Program-made: the position numbers and the translations under genes
Source: Arthrobacter alkaliphilus
GTDB lineage: Bacteria; Actinomycetota; Actinomycetes; Actinomycetales; Micrococcaceae
Direction: 5' to 3'
Assembly: GCF_021483235.1 (NCBI RefSeq)
Contig: NZ_JAKEEC010000014.1
Span: 1-63,429 of the forward strand
DNA length: 63,429 bases
Notes under the pieces: model-generated
What the model was told of the DNA's origin: nothing
Seen by the model: the letters and a program-made list of their open reading frames with translations, nothing else
Databases searched by the model: none
In this document: piece after piece, positions 7,982 through 16,238 of the stretch
How positions within the stretch are numbered: the stretch's first letter is position 1
How the letters are laid out: the number at the start of each line of letters is the position of its first letter

Positions 7982-10756
7982 ATGGCGGAGCACCCACAGA
8001 CCGGGGAGTCATCGCGCCTAACGGTCGGGCTGGACCGGATTCGGGCAACCATGCTTCCCGAGGTCGGTGGCAAGGCCGCCAACCTTGGCGAGTTGATCTG
8101 GGCGGGGCTCCCGGTCCCGCCCGGGTTTTGCCTGACCACCGAGGCCTACCGGCGTGCAATGCAGCCGGTCGGAGTCCCCGCGGCCTTCCCGGACATTCTC
8201 CGTGGCCTCAAGGCAGCCGATTCCGGCGACCTTGAGGCGCTCGCCTCGCTTGCGGCCCGCGCCCGGGAAGCAGTGCTCGACGCCGGTGTCCCGGCCGACG
8301 TCGAAGGCGCGGTCCGTTCGGCCTACTCCGCGCTTGGTCCGGAAGTCCCGGTGGCCGTAAGGTCCTCCGCCACGGCGGAGGACCTGCCCTTTGCGAGTTT
8401 CGCCGGACAACAGGACACCTACCTGAACGTCGTGGGAGCCGACGCCGTGTTGCAGGCCGTCCGGAAATGCTGGGCCTCCCTGTGGACGGACCGGGCTGTG
8501 AGCTACCGGTCAAGCAACGGGATCGACCATGCGGCGGTGACACTCGCCGTCGTCGTCCAACAGATGGTGGACGCCGAGGCCGCGGGAGTGTTGTTCACCG
8601 CCAATCCAGTGACCGGGCGGCGCCGCGAGGCGGTCATTGACGCCAATCCAGGGCTCGGCGAGGCAGTGGTCTCCGGCTCGGTGAATCCGGACCACTTTGT
8701 GGTGGATTCCCTGACCGGCAGGATCACGGAACGGCGCATCGGAGACCGGAAGCTGGTGATCCGCTCCACTCCCGGGGGCGGGACCGAAAGGCTCGAGTTG
8801 CCCGGGACCTCCGGCGCGGCGACGCAGAACCAAACCGCCGCGGAACCCTGCCTTGCCGACTCCCAGGTCAGGGCGCTCGCTGGCCTCGGCGAGCGTGTCG
8901 AGGAGCATTTTGGAGCACCGCAGGACATCGAATGGGTAATCGACGGCGATGGCGCAATGTGGCTCACCCAAGCGCGCCCGATCACCACGCTCTACCCGCA
9001 AATGACCCGGCACCCCGGGATCCCGGGCGCCCATGCGTACCTTTGCTTCAGCCTCGCCCAAGGCCTCACCCGCCCCCTGACTCCAATGGGCCTCGCGGGC
9101 ATCAGGCTCATGGCGTCCTCGGTGGCCGGCGCGGCTGGATTGAGGGTTCCCGAGCCGCGGGACGGACCTTCGCCCTACTACGAGGCGGGGCAGCGGATCT
9201 TTTTCGACCTCACTTCGGTGCTCCGGAGCAAGGCCGGGCGGGCCATCGTGCCGAGGGTTTTCGACGTGATGGAGGCACGTTCGGCGACCATCATGCGTGC
9301 CCTTTTCGAGGATCCGCGCTTCAGCGTCACCAGCAAGACGCCGTTCAAGCTGCTCAGGCATGTTGTTCCGATCGTGTTGCGCTTCCACCTTCCGAAGGCA
9401 CTGCTGCTTGCGCTCTTTCGGCCGGAGGTTGCTCTCGACAGGGTTCAACGGCTGGACGGCAAACTGGAGGCCGCACGCGAAGTCCCCGAGGATGCCACTC
9501 CCGGCGACAAGCTGGACGATGCCGAGCGGATACTGCGCTCGGAATTGTTCCCCATATTGCCCAGGATCCTGCCCCCGGTAGCGCTCGGCTTCGGAATGAT
9601 CGGACTGGTCCGGAAGCTGCTTGGCGAACAAGCCTCCTGGGGTGAGCTCCAAACCATCATCCGAGGCCTTCCCAACAACGTCACCACTGAAATGGACCTC
9701 GCCCTGTGGCGGCTCTCGACCAGCATCCGCGACGATCCCGATTCCGCGGCGGCGTTTACCGGCGGCGATCCCGCTGTGCTGGCGGAGAGCTACCGCAGCG
9801 GCAACCTGCCGGTCGTCGCACAAGCGGGATTGGCCTTGTTCCTGCGCGATTACGGCCACCGGGCCGTCGCGGAAATCGACTTGGGCATGCCCCGCTGGTC
9901 CGATGATCCCACCCACATCATCGGAGTCCTGGTCAATTACCTTCGCCTCGATGATCCCCGCTTGGCGCCGGACGTACAGTTCGAAAGAGCAGCCCACGAC
10001 GCCGAGGATCAGCTCGCCGTACTGGTGGCCCGTGCGAGGTCCAAGAGTCCGCTCCACGCGAGGATCGTGAAGATGGCACTTGATCGGACACGCATGTTCG
10101 CGGGACTCCGTGAGCTCCCCAAATACCACCTCGTGCGCGGCTTCGCCGCGGTCCGGGCCCGGATTTCGGATGTAGGCGAGGCCTTGGCCGCAACCGGGGT
10201 CATCGATGATGCCGGCGACGTCTTCTTCCTGGATTTCAACGCCGCCCGCCACGGCCTGGCCGGCAAGGATCTCCACGAGCTCGTGGCGGAGCGCCGCGCG
10301 GCCTACGAGCTTGAACTCAAGCGCCGACACGTGCCACGCGTGCTGCTCTCCGACGGCACCGAGCCGGAAGCCCTGCCCGCCGATTCCGCGGACAGCGGGA
10401 CTGGACGCCCGCCGTCGGGCAGCGCACTGCCGGACGGCACGCTGCGGGGGACTCCGGCTTCGGCGGGAACGGTGGCGGCAGCGGCCAGGGTAATCATGGA
10501 CCCGGTGGGCGCGCATCTCGAACCCGGCGAAATCCTGGTGGCACCGTCCACGGATCCCGGCTGGACACCGCTCTTCCTGACCGCCGGCGGACTCGTGATG
10601 GAGATGGGCGGACCCAATTCGCATGGCGCGGTGGTGGCCCGTGAGTACGGGATTCCCGCCGTCGTGGGCGTACCGGATGCCACCTCCCGGATCAGTACAG
10701 GACAGGCGATCACCGTGGACGGAGCCACGGGAACGGTTTCTGTCGAGCCAGGCTAG
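7982..10756 (+). CDS. PEP-synthase/rifampicin-phosphotransferase-like enzyme
   Basis: Large cytoplasmic phosphotransferase-like protein of 924 residues. The N-terminal third (about 1-335) is a PPDK/PEPS-type ATP-grasp domain with VGGKAANLGEL, RSSATAEDLPFASFAGQ and TQARPIT. A long central domain follows. The extreme C-terminus (about 830-920) is the swivelling phosphohistidine domain with MGGPNSHGAVVAREYGIPAVVG, whose His should carry the phosphate. A phosphohistidine domain at the C-terminus, without the PEP-binding TIM barrel, is the architecture of rifampicin phosphotransferase rather than true PEP synthase. The substrate is unknown and the central domain would decide it. It sits directly after the universal stress protein gene. 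Confidence 0.8.
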   Translation: MAEHPQTGESSRLTVGLDRIRATMLPEVGGKAANLGELIWAGLPVPPGFCLTTEAYRRAMQPVGVPAAFPDILRGLKAADSGDLEALASLAARAREAVLDAGVPADVEGAVRSAYSALGPEVPVAVRSSATAEDLPFASFAGQQDTYLNVVGADAVLQAVRKCWASLWTDRAVSYRSSNGIDHAAVTLAVVVQQMVDAEAAGVLFTANPVTGRRREAVIDANPGLGEAVVSGSVNPDHFVVDSLTGRITERRIGDRKLVIRSTPGGGTERLELPGTSGAATQNQTAAEPCLADSQVRALAGLGERVEEHFGAPQDIEWVIDGDGAMWLTQARPITTLYPQMTRHPGIPGAHAYLCFSLAQGLTRPLTPMGLAGIRLMASSVAGAAGLRVPEPRDGPSPYYEAGQRIFFDLTSVLRSKAGRAIVPRVFDVMEARSATIMRALFEDPRFSVTSKTPFKLLRHVVPIVLRFHLPKALLLALFRPEVALDRVQRLDGKLEAAREVPEDATPGDKLDDAERILRSELFPILPRILPPVALGFGMIGLVRKLLGEQASWGELQTIIRGLPNNVTTEMDLALWRLSTSIRDDPDSAAAFTGGDPAVLAESYRSGNLPVVAQAGLALFLRDYGHRAVAEIDLGMPRWSDDPTHIIGVLVNYLRLDDPRLAPDVQFERAAHDAEDQLAVLVARARSKSPLHARIVKMALDRTRMFAGLRELPKYHLVRGFAAVRARISDVGEALAATGVIDDAGDVFFLDFNAARHGLAGKDLHELVAERRAAYELELKRRHVPRVLLSDGTEPEALPADSADSGTGRPPSGSALPDGTLRGTPASAGTVAAAARVIMDPVGAHLEPGEILVAPSTDPGWTPLFLTAGGLVMEMGGPNSHGAVVAREYGIPAVVGVPDATSRISTGQAITVDGATGTVSVEPG

Positions 10757-10768
10757 GCTCCGCCGGGC

Positions 10769-11689
10769 CTAGGCGTGTTGGTGGGTTTCGTGTGCCGAGT
10801 GGCCGGCCGGTTCCAGTTGGAAGGTGCAGTGTTCGGTATCGAAGTGCGAGCCGAGGCAGGAACCGAGCTGGTCCAGGAGCCGGTCCGCGCCGGTGGCGTC
10901 CAAAATCCGGTCCTCCACCACCACGTGCGCCGAGAAAACGGGAACGCCCGAGGTGATGGTCCAAATGTGGATGTCGTGGACGGCCACCACGCCCTCAACG
11001 GAAAGGATGTGCTCGCGGATCATCTGGACTTCCACACCCTTGGGCGAAGCCTCCAGCAGCACGTCCACCACGTCGCGCAGCAGGTGCCACGCCCGGGGAA
11101 GGATCATGAGCGAGATCAGGATGGAGGCGATGGGGTCGGCGGCCCGGAAATCGGTGGCCATGATGACCACCGCGGCCACGATGACGGCGAACGAACCCAA
11201 AAGATCGCCGAGCACTTCGAGGTAGGCGCCGCGAACGTTCAGGCTCTCCTTCTGCGCGCCACGGAGGATGAGCAGCGAGACGAAGTTGGCGGCGGCACCC
11301 ACAAAGGCCGCGAAGAGCATGACATCGGTCCGGATCTCCGGCGTCTCACCGAAACGGCGGATCGCCTCAATGAAGATCACCACTGAGATCACGATCAAGA
11401 TGAGGGCGTTGGCCAGGGCAGCAAGGACCTCGGCCCGCTGGTACCCGTAGGTGCGCTGATCACTCGCCGGCCGGGCGGCTATCCAGGCGGCCAGCAACGC
11501 GATGAAGACGCCGGCGGCATCGGAGAGCATATGGCCCGCGTCAGCCAGCAGCGCCAGCGAACCGGAGACGACGGCGCCCGCCACCTGGACGAGGACCACC
11601 CCGAGGGTGATGGCCAGGACGGCGACCAGCCGCTTCCGATGTTTGCCGGTAGCGGTGATGCCGTGCGAGTGGTGGTGATCGTGCCCCAT
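10769..11689 (-). CDS. Cation diffusion facilitator (CzcD/ZitB-like metal efflux)
   Basis: Inner-membrane divalent-metal/proton antiporter, most likely exporting Zn, Co or Cd. The 306 residues include a His-rich N-terminus (GHDHHHSHG), six membrane helices, the helix-2 metal motif DAGHMLSDAAGV and the helix-5 partner LGDLLGSFAV, and a C-terminal cytoplasmic domain ending in a His-containing tail (HSAHETHQHA). Length and helix order match CzcD. The gene is convergent with the PEP-synthase-like gene. The metalloprotease-like gene lies only 10 nt upstream on the same strand, so co-transcription is likely. Confidence 0.93.
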   Translation of the reverse strand: MGHDHHHSHGITATGKHRKRLVAVLAITLGVVLVQVAGAVVSGSLALLADAGHMLSDAAGVFIALLAAWIAARPASDQRTYGYQRAEVLAALANALILIVISVVIFIEAIRRFGETPEIRTDVMLFAAFVGAAANFVSLLILRGAQKESLNVRGAYLEVLGDLLGSFAVIVAAVVIMATDFRAADPIASILISLMILPRAWHLLRDVVDVLLEASPKGVEVQMIREHILSVEGVVAVHDIHIWTITSGVPVFSAHVVVEDRILDATGADRLLDQLGSCLGSHFDTEHCTFQLEPAGHSAHETHQHA

Positions 11690-11699
11690 GCCTACAAGG

Positions 11700-12224
11700 C
11701 TATCCCCAACCGAGTTCGTGCAATCGGTCGTCGCCGATGCCGAAGTGGTGGGCGATCTCGTGGATAACAGTGATGGCCACCTCGTCGATTACTTCCTCGC
11801 GGGATCCGCAGATATCCAGGATCGGCTGGCGGAAAATGGTGATCCGGTCAGGAAGGGAACCGGCATCCCACCACGAGTCCCGTTCCGTCAACGGCACGCC
11901 CTCGTACAGGCCAAGGAGCACGGTGTCCGGCTCGTCCCCGGGCCGCGGGATGTAGTCGTCCTCGATGAAGATGGCCACATTGTCCATGGCCTTGGCCGCT
12001 TTGTCCGGGATCAGGAGCAGGGCATCGCCGACAGCCGCCTCGAAGTCTTCCGGAGACATGTCGAACGGAACGCCAGGGAACTGCGCCCCAGCAGAACCGG
12101 AAGCAGAACCGGCGGCCGAACCAGTCTTGGAACCAGCATTTGGGAGCGGGGAGGACATGCGCTGGGCGCCTGGAGCGCCGCCGTCGGGAAGGATCGGCAA
12201 GCCGGGAGGCAAATTCACGGGCAT
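11700..12224 (-). CDS. Zincin-like metallopeptidase-family protein
   Basis: Protein of 174 residues with a zinc-protease signature VIHEIAHHFGI (HExxH) near its C-terminus. The N-terminal 45 residues are low-complexity (Gly/Ser/Ala/Pro repeats such as GSAAGSASGSAG) and probably disordered. The following core (FEAAVGDALLLIPDKA) matches the small possibly-zincin-like family common in actinobacteria; substrates are not known. A later Met at residue 23 is an alternative start, since the ribosome site before 12224 is weak. It is followed by the CDF transporter gene on the same strand. Confidence 0.8.
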   Translation of the reverse strand: MPVNLPPGLPILPDGGAPGAQRMSSPLPNAGSKTGSAAGSASGSAGAQFPGVPFDMSPEDFEAAVGDALLLIPDKAAKAMDNVAIFIEDDYIPRPGDEPDTVLLGLYEGVPLTERDSWWDAGSLPDRITIFRQPILDICGSREEVIDEVAITVIHEIAHHFGIGDDRLHELGWG

Positions 12225-12252
12225 GTTCCGACTCTAGTCCGTGGCCGGGCCG

Positions 12253-12281
12253 TTGACGCCGGTTGGTGTGGCAACTACAGT
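12253..12281 (+). promoter_or_regulatory. Predicted sigma70-type promoter of the lacI-pfkB unit
   Basis: TTGACG (12253-12258), 17-nt spacer, TACAGT (12276-12281), about 100 nt before the LacI-type gene. Close to the actinobacterial housekeeping consensus. A weak GGTT/AACC dyad (12289-12308) lies at the expected transcription start and might bind the regulator. Confidence 0.5.
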
Positions 12282-12384
12282 TTTCCGGGGTTGCTAATTC
12301 GTATAACCCAGTCCCAGGTTAAGCCCAGCCAGTCGTGCGGATCCTGTACAAAGCACCCAGACCTCCCAGCAGACAGGCCAGACC

Positions 12385-13437
12385 ATGACCCGCCCCGGAA
12401 CCCGCTCCGGCACGACGATGAACGACGTCGCTGCCGCTGCCGGTGTTTCCCAGGCCACGGTTTCCTTGGTGCTCAATGAAGCCGCGGGCACCAGGTTCTC
12501 GGAGGAAACCCGGCGCAGGGTCCATGCCGCCGCCCACGAACTGGGGTACCGGACCAACGCCCACGCCAAAGTGCTCCGCGACGGCGTGGCGGGCATGATC
12601 GGCTTCGTCGGCGATTTCGTGGCCACGGCGCCTTTCGCCGGAAAGATCATCGAAGGCGCCCAGGCAAGGGCATGGGAGGCGGGGCTACTCCTCCTGACCG
12701 TCAACACCGGCGGTGACAAGGACCTCGAAGCTGCATCATTGGAGGCCATGCTGTCCTACAAGGTGGCCGGAGTGGTTTACGCCGCGATGTACCACCGGGT
12801 CCTCGACGTGCCGGACGTCCTGGCCGAGGTGCCCGCCGTCGTGCTCAATTCACGCGACCGGTCCGGACGCTTTCCGAGCATCGCCCCGCAAGAGGAGTTG
12901 GGCGGCTACACCGCCACCAAACGCCTGCTTGACGCCGGGCACCGCCGGATCGCCATGATCAACATCGGCGCGGCGGACGCTGCGCTTCCCGCCGCCGTCG
13001 GGCGCCATGCGGGCTATCTCCGGGCACTCAGGGAGCACGGCCTCGACGCCGACCCCCGGCTCCACAAGATCGGCGACGGGAATGAGTCGGGCGGCTTCGA
13101 CAACGCCGTGGCGCTCATGACCGGTCCGCAGCCGCCCACGGCTCTCTTCTGTGGCAATGACCGCACCGCCTGGGGCGCTTACCAGGCGTTGAGCCAGCTC
13201 GGGCTGTCTGTCCCGAACGACGTGTCGGTGGTGGGTTTCGACAACCAGGAAACGCTCGCTCCGCACTTGCGGCCCGGGCTGACCACGCTGGAGCTGCCCT
13301 TCCTCGAGATGGGCCGGCGTGCCATCGAACTGCTCCTGGCCGGCGCGGACCGTGACGGCAGCACCGAATACTTCGAATGTCCCCTCGTCGAACGCCACTC
13401 CGTAGCGGCGCCACCGGAAATTGCCGGCAACAAGTGA
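12385..13437 (+). CDS. LacI-family transcriptional regulator
   Basis: DNA-binding repressor or activator of 350 residues: LacI helix-turn-helix near residues 12-35 (MNDVAAAAGVSQATVSLVLNE), hinge helix, then a periplasmic-binding-like sugar-sensing domain. The ATG at 12385 is used; a second ATG 33 nt later directly before the helix-turn-helix is an alternative. A PfkB sugar kinase gene follows within 30 nt, so it probably controls the use of a sugar phosphorylated by that kinase, likely fructose, ribose or a related sugar. The inducer is not predictable from sequence. Confidence 0.92.
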   Translation: MTRPGTRSGTTMNDVAAAAGVSQATVSLVLNEAAGTRFSEETRRRVHAAAHELGYRTNAHAKVLRDGVAGMIGFVGDFVATAPFAGKIIEGAQARAWEAGLLLLTVNTGGDKDLEAASLEAMLSYKVAGVVYAAMYHRVLDVPDVLAEVPAVVLNSRDRSGRFPSIAPQEELGGYTATKRLLDAGHRRIAMINIGAADAALPAAVGRHAGYLRALREHGLDADPRLHKIGDGNESGGFDNAVALMTGPQPPTALFCGNDRTAWGAYQALSQLGLSVPNDVSVVGFDNQETLAPHLRPGLTTLELPFLEMGRRAIELLLAGADRDGSTEYFECPLVERHSVAAPPEIAGNK

Positions 13438-13465
13438 AACTCCCCAACCAAGGAACAGGAAACGC

Positions 13466-14386
13466 ATGAACCAGTCGCACCTTGCGTCCGAGCCGCTCGA
13501 CGTCGTCGTGGTGGGCGAAGCGCTCATCGACATCGTCAACTCGCCCGAAGGGCAGACCGAATACCCCGGCGGTTCGCCTGCGAACGTCGCGTATGGCCTC
13601 GGCCGGCTCGACGTGAAGGCCGGGCTGTTGACCGCCGTTGGGCGCGATTCCCGGGGCGAGGCCATTGCGGCCCACCTGGCAAGTGCCGGCGTCGTTGTCC
13701 TGCCCGGCTCGCAATCGCTCGCGAAGACCGCGACGGCGACGGCGGAAATCGCCGCGGACGGTTCGGCCGAGTACACCTTCGACATCGAGTGGAACCTGGG
13801 CCCGGCGGCACTCCCTTACGCGCCAAAGGTGCTCCACACGGGCTCAATCGCTACGTTCCTCGAGCCCGGCGCCGCCAACGTCAGGATCCTCCTGGAGCAG
13901 GCCCAGGGCGGGTGCATCGTTACTTACGATCCGAACATCCGCACCGACCTCCTGGGCAGCCACGGCGAGGCGCTCCGGATCTTTGAGGAACTCGTGCCGC
14001 TGACGAGCGTGGTGAAGCTCAGCGACGACGACGCGTTCTGGCTCTACCCCGGCAAGTCGCTGGAAGAGTCTGCCCAGCACATCCTGGGGCTCGGTGCGGG
14101 CCTGGCAGTGGTCACGCGCGGTGCCCAAGGCTCCCTGATGGCGACGCGGCACACGCAGTTGACGGTTCCGGCGGTGACCTCCGTGGTGGCGGACACCATC
14201 GGCGCCGGCGATTCATACATGTCCGCACTGATCCTCGGGCTGCTGCTGCGCGGGAGCCAGGGGCTCGCGCCCACGGTTCTTGAACGCATTGGGCAGACAG
14301 CCTCCATGGCCGCTTCAATCACCGTGGGGCGGCCGGGAGCCAACCCGCCCACGCACCGCGAGCTTCTCGCCGGGATGGCACGGTAG
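13466..14386 (+). CDS. PfkB-family sugar kinase (fructokinase-like)
   Basis: ATP-dependent carbohydrate kinase of 306 residues from the ribokinase/fructokinase family. It shows the first PfkB signature region (GGSPANVAYGLGRL) and the second signature with the catalytic aspartate (DTIGAGDSYMSAL; GAGD anion hole). The frame extends upstream, but ATG 13466 follows a clear AAGGAACAGGA ribosome site. It is co-transcribed with the LacI regulator 28 nt upstream. Fructokinase is the commonest assignment for this subtype; the exact sugar is inferred. Confidence 0.88.
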   Translation: MNQSHLASEPLDVVVVGEALIDIVNSPEGQTEYPGGSPANVAYGLGRLDVKAGLLTAVGRDSRGEAIAAHLASAGVVVLPGSQSLAKTATATAEIAADGSAEYTFDIEWNLGPAALPYAPKVLHTGSIATFLEPGAANVRILLEQAQGGCIVTYDPNIRTDLLGSHGEALRIFEELVPLTSVVKLSDDDAFWLYPGKSLEESAQHILGLGAGLAVVTRGAQGSLMATRHTQLTVPAVTSVVADTIGAGDSYMSALILGLLLRGSQGLAPTVLERIGQTASMAASITVGRPGANPPTHRELLAGMAR

Positions 14387-14419
14387 GGGCGGCGGTTCTG
14401 CGCGGGCGCCGGGCCGCCC
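14387..14419. terminator. Weak hairpin between convergent genes
   Basis: GGGCGGC (14387-14393) and GCCGCCC (14413-14419) directly after the PfkB stop codon. No T-run follows, so a termination role is tentative. Confidence 0.35.
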
Positions 14420-14439
14420 GGGTGCCTGCGGGAGCCGGG

Positions 14440-15348
14440 CTAAGGGGACCGGCGCCGCGTCAGCCCGACGCCGACGAGGCAGATGATGCCGCCCACGAGG
14501 CCCCAGATGGTGGGGATTTCCTTGAGGACCGCCCAGGAAATCAGGATCGTGGTGCCCGGCACCAGGTACGTGGTGGCGGCAAGTTTCCCGGCCTCGATGA
14601 GGGACAACGCATAGGCCCACGTCGTGAACGCGATGGCTGTGGGAAAGACCCCGAGGTAAACCAAGCCGAGGGTGGCCGGAAGTGGTGCGGCACCCACTTC
14701 GGCCACCAGTTGACCGGCCCACGGCAGGCAGCACACTGCGCCCACCGCGATGCCGAACCAGGTGGCCTGTGCCGCCGAGAAGGTGCGCAGCACGGGCTTC
14801 TGGACAATCACGCTGACCGCGGCGAGCACGGCGGCGAGGAGGCACAGCAGCACTCCGGCGACATCCGCCGTCGAACGCTGTCCCGAACCGAGCGCGATCA
14901 GGGCAACGCCGCCGAACGCAACGAGGCTGCCGATAATCAGCCAGCGCGGAAAACCTTCTTTCAAGACGACGCCTGCGAGGACGGCGATCAGGATCGGCGA
15001 GACGTTGATGAGCATGGCGCTGGTTCCGGCGTCGAGCATGTGCTCAGCGGCGTTCAGGGCGAGGTTGTAACCTGCGAACCACATGATGCCGTAAGCCAGG
15101 ATGGGCAGCCATTCGCGGCCTTTCGGCCAGCGCTTGAGCCGCGGCAGGGCGACAATACCGAGCGTGACGGCGGCAACCACCAGCCGTCCTAGGGTCAAGG
15201 AGCCCGGCGAGAAGCTGGGCCCTACGGCCCGGATGCCTACGAAGGCCGATGCCCAGAGGACGACGGTGACGATGACTGCGGCGATGCCTAGTTTGCTGAT
15301 GGTCCGGGCGCTGGTGGTCGCCGGTGAGATGGGGGTGCTTGTGGCCAT
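14440..15348 (-). CDS. EamA/DMT-superfamily exporter
   Basis: Inner-membrane metabolite exporter of 302 residues with ten predicted helices arranged as two EamA repeats of five. Recognisable segments include VLWASAFVGIRAVGPSFSPGSLTLGR in the first repeat and WFGIAVGAVCCLPWAG plus YLVPGTTILISWAVLKEIPT in the second. Substrates of this family (amino acids, drugs, other metabolites) cannot be assigned from sequence. The gene is convergent with the PfkB gene and is transcribed away from the tRNA cluster. Confidence 0.92.
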   Translation of the reverse strand: MATSTPISPATTSARTISKLGIAAVIVTVVLWASAFVGIRAVGPSFSPGSLTLGRLVVAAVTLGIVALPRLKRWPKGREWLPILAYGIMWFAGYNLALNAAEHMLDAGTSAMLINVSPILIAVLAGVVLKEGFPRWLIIGSLVAFGGVALIALGSGQRSTADVAGVLLCLLAAVLAAVSVIVQKPVLRTFSAAQATWFGIAVGAVCCLPWAGQLVAEVGAAPLPATLGLVYLGVFPTAIAFTTWAYALSLIEAGKLAATTYLVPGTTILISWAVLKEIPTIWGLVGGIICLVGVGLTRRRSP

Positions 15349-15412
15349 GATGCCAATCTAGCCGTCGATCGGCCGGACGCACTGGCGGAATTCGGACGTC
15401 TTTCAACAAGAA

Positions 15413-15518
15413 AGCGCCAACCTTGGCGCTGCGGTTCTGGGCGGTGGTCGAGAGCGGATCGCGCTCCGGAGTGGGCGATTTGGGAATATCCGTGACTATG
15501 CTCTAAAGTTTTAGAGTC
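15413..15518. repeat. Two short inverted repeats between the EamA gene and the tRNA cluster
   Basis: The 250-nt gap before tRNA-Glu contains AGCGCCAA-CC-TTGGCGCT (15413-15430) and CTCTAAA-GT-TTTAGAG (15503-15518). The second is about 80 nt before tRNA-Glu, within reach of its promoter. No gene is visible here. Confidence 0.45.
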
Positions 15519-15599
15519 CAGTTCGGACGAGCGACAAGCGGAAAGCTAAAACGGGGAACTGTTTTGCCTTTTGACCGTCGCAGATTCGGATTGTTCCAG

Positions 15600-15672
15600 G
15601 CCCCCATCGTCTAGCGGCCTAGGACACCGCCCTTTCACGGCGGCGGCACGGGTTCGAATCCCGTTGGGGGTA
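15600..15672 (+). tRNA. tRNA-Glu (anticodon TTC)
   Basis: Cloverleaf with acceptor GCCCCCA/TGGGGGT, the Glu-typical D-arm start TCGTCTAG, anticodon stem CCGCC/GGCGG around CTTTCAC and T-loop TTCGAAT. 73 nt; CCA is not encoded. Confidence 0.97.
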
Positions 15673-15756
15673 CGCAAGGAACTGGTCAAGCCGGGCTGAA
15701 AAGTCTGGTAGGCTGGAAGCCTTGTAAAACGCGGTGGATACGCCGCAAACAAGCAA

Positions 15757-15830
15757 GGCCCTGTAGCGCAGTTGGTTAGCGCGCCGCCCTGTCACGGCGG
15801 AGGTCGCGGGTTCAAGTCCCGTCAGGGTCG
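15757..15830 (+). tRNA. tRNA-Asp (anticodon GTC)
   Basis: Acceptor GGCCCTG/CAGGGTC, anticodon arm CCGCC-CTGTCAC-GGCGG, T-loop TTCAAGT, discriminator G. 74 nt; CCA is not encoded. Second gene of the cluster. Confidence 0.97.
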
Positions 15831-15883
15831 CTCTGATTGCCGGAGGAAATTCCGGTAATCATGGTGGCATTGTGGTCACCTAA

Positions 15884-15959
15884 GGCTCTGTAGCTCAGTT
15901 GGTAGAGCGTTCGACTGAAAATCGAAAGGTCACCGGATCGACGCCGGTCGGAGCCACCA
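15884..15959 (+). tRNA. tRNA-Phe (anticodon GAA), CCA encoded
   Basis: Acceptor GGCTCTG/CGGAGCC, anticodon arm TTCGA-CTGAAAA-TCGAA, and an encoded CCA at 15957-15959. The T-loop reads ATCGACG, so position 54 is A instead of the usual T. Last tRNA of the cluster, directly before the terminator. Confidence 0.97.
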
Positions 15960-15962
15960 GCT

Positions 15963-15992
15963 AGAACCCCCGGTAACTCGGGGGTTCTTTCG
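15963..15992 (+). terminator. Intrinsic terminator of the tRNA cluster
   Basis: AGAACCCCCG (15963-15972) and CGGGGGTTCT (15979-15988) form a perfect 10-bp stem with a 6-base loop, followed by TTCG then TTTT. Confidence 0.9.
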
Positions 15993-16238
15993 TTTTAACA
16001 CGTTCACCAGCCAAGCCCCGCACATCCAGATCATTGCCTTGAGCTGTTCCTGCACGACGGCTCCGGCTCTGGTGTCGCCCTTGAGCGCGTTCATGATTCC
16101 ACACCACCACCGCGGAGTTGTATTATCTCGTCGAGCACCATAAACTTGGGAACAACATATCCCCCACGCCTCGGGCCTTCACAGGTACTGCGCAAATTGG
16201 GGGATCTTTCATTCCCCGGACATTCTTGGGGGAATCCA

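Noticed and set aside
8510..10624. 704-codon open frame antisense to the PEP-synthase-like gene
   Set aside because: Runs opposite a well-supported gene with clear motifs; the long antisense frame is a side effect of high GC. Its product has no recognisable domain.
7982..10756. Calling the gene ppsA (PEP synthase)
   Set aside because: The phosphohistidine domain is at the C-terminus and no PEP-binding TIM barrel follows, unlike PpsA.
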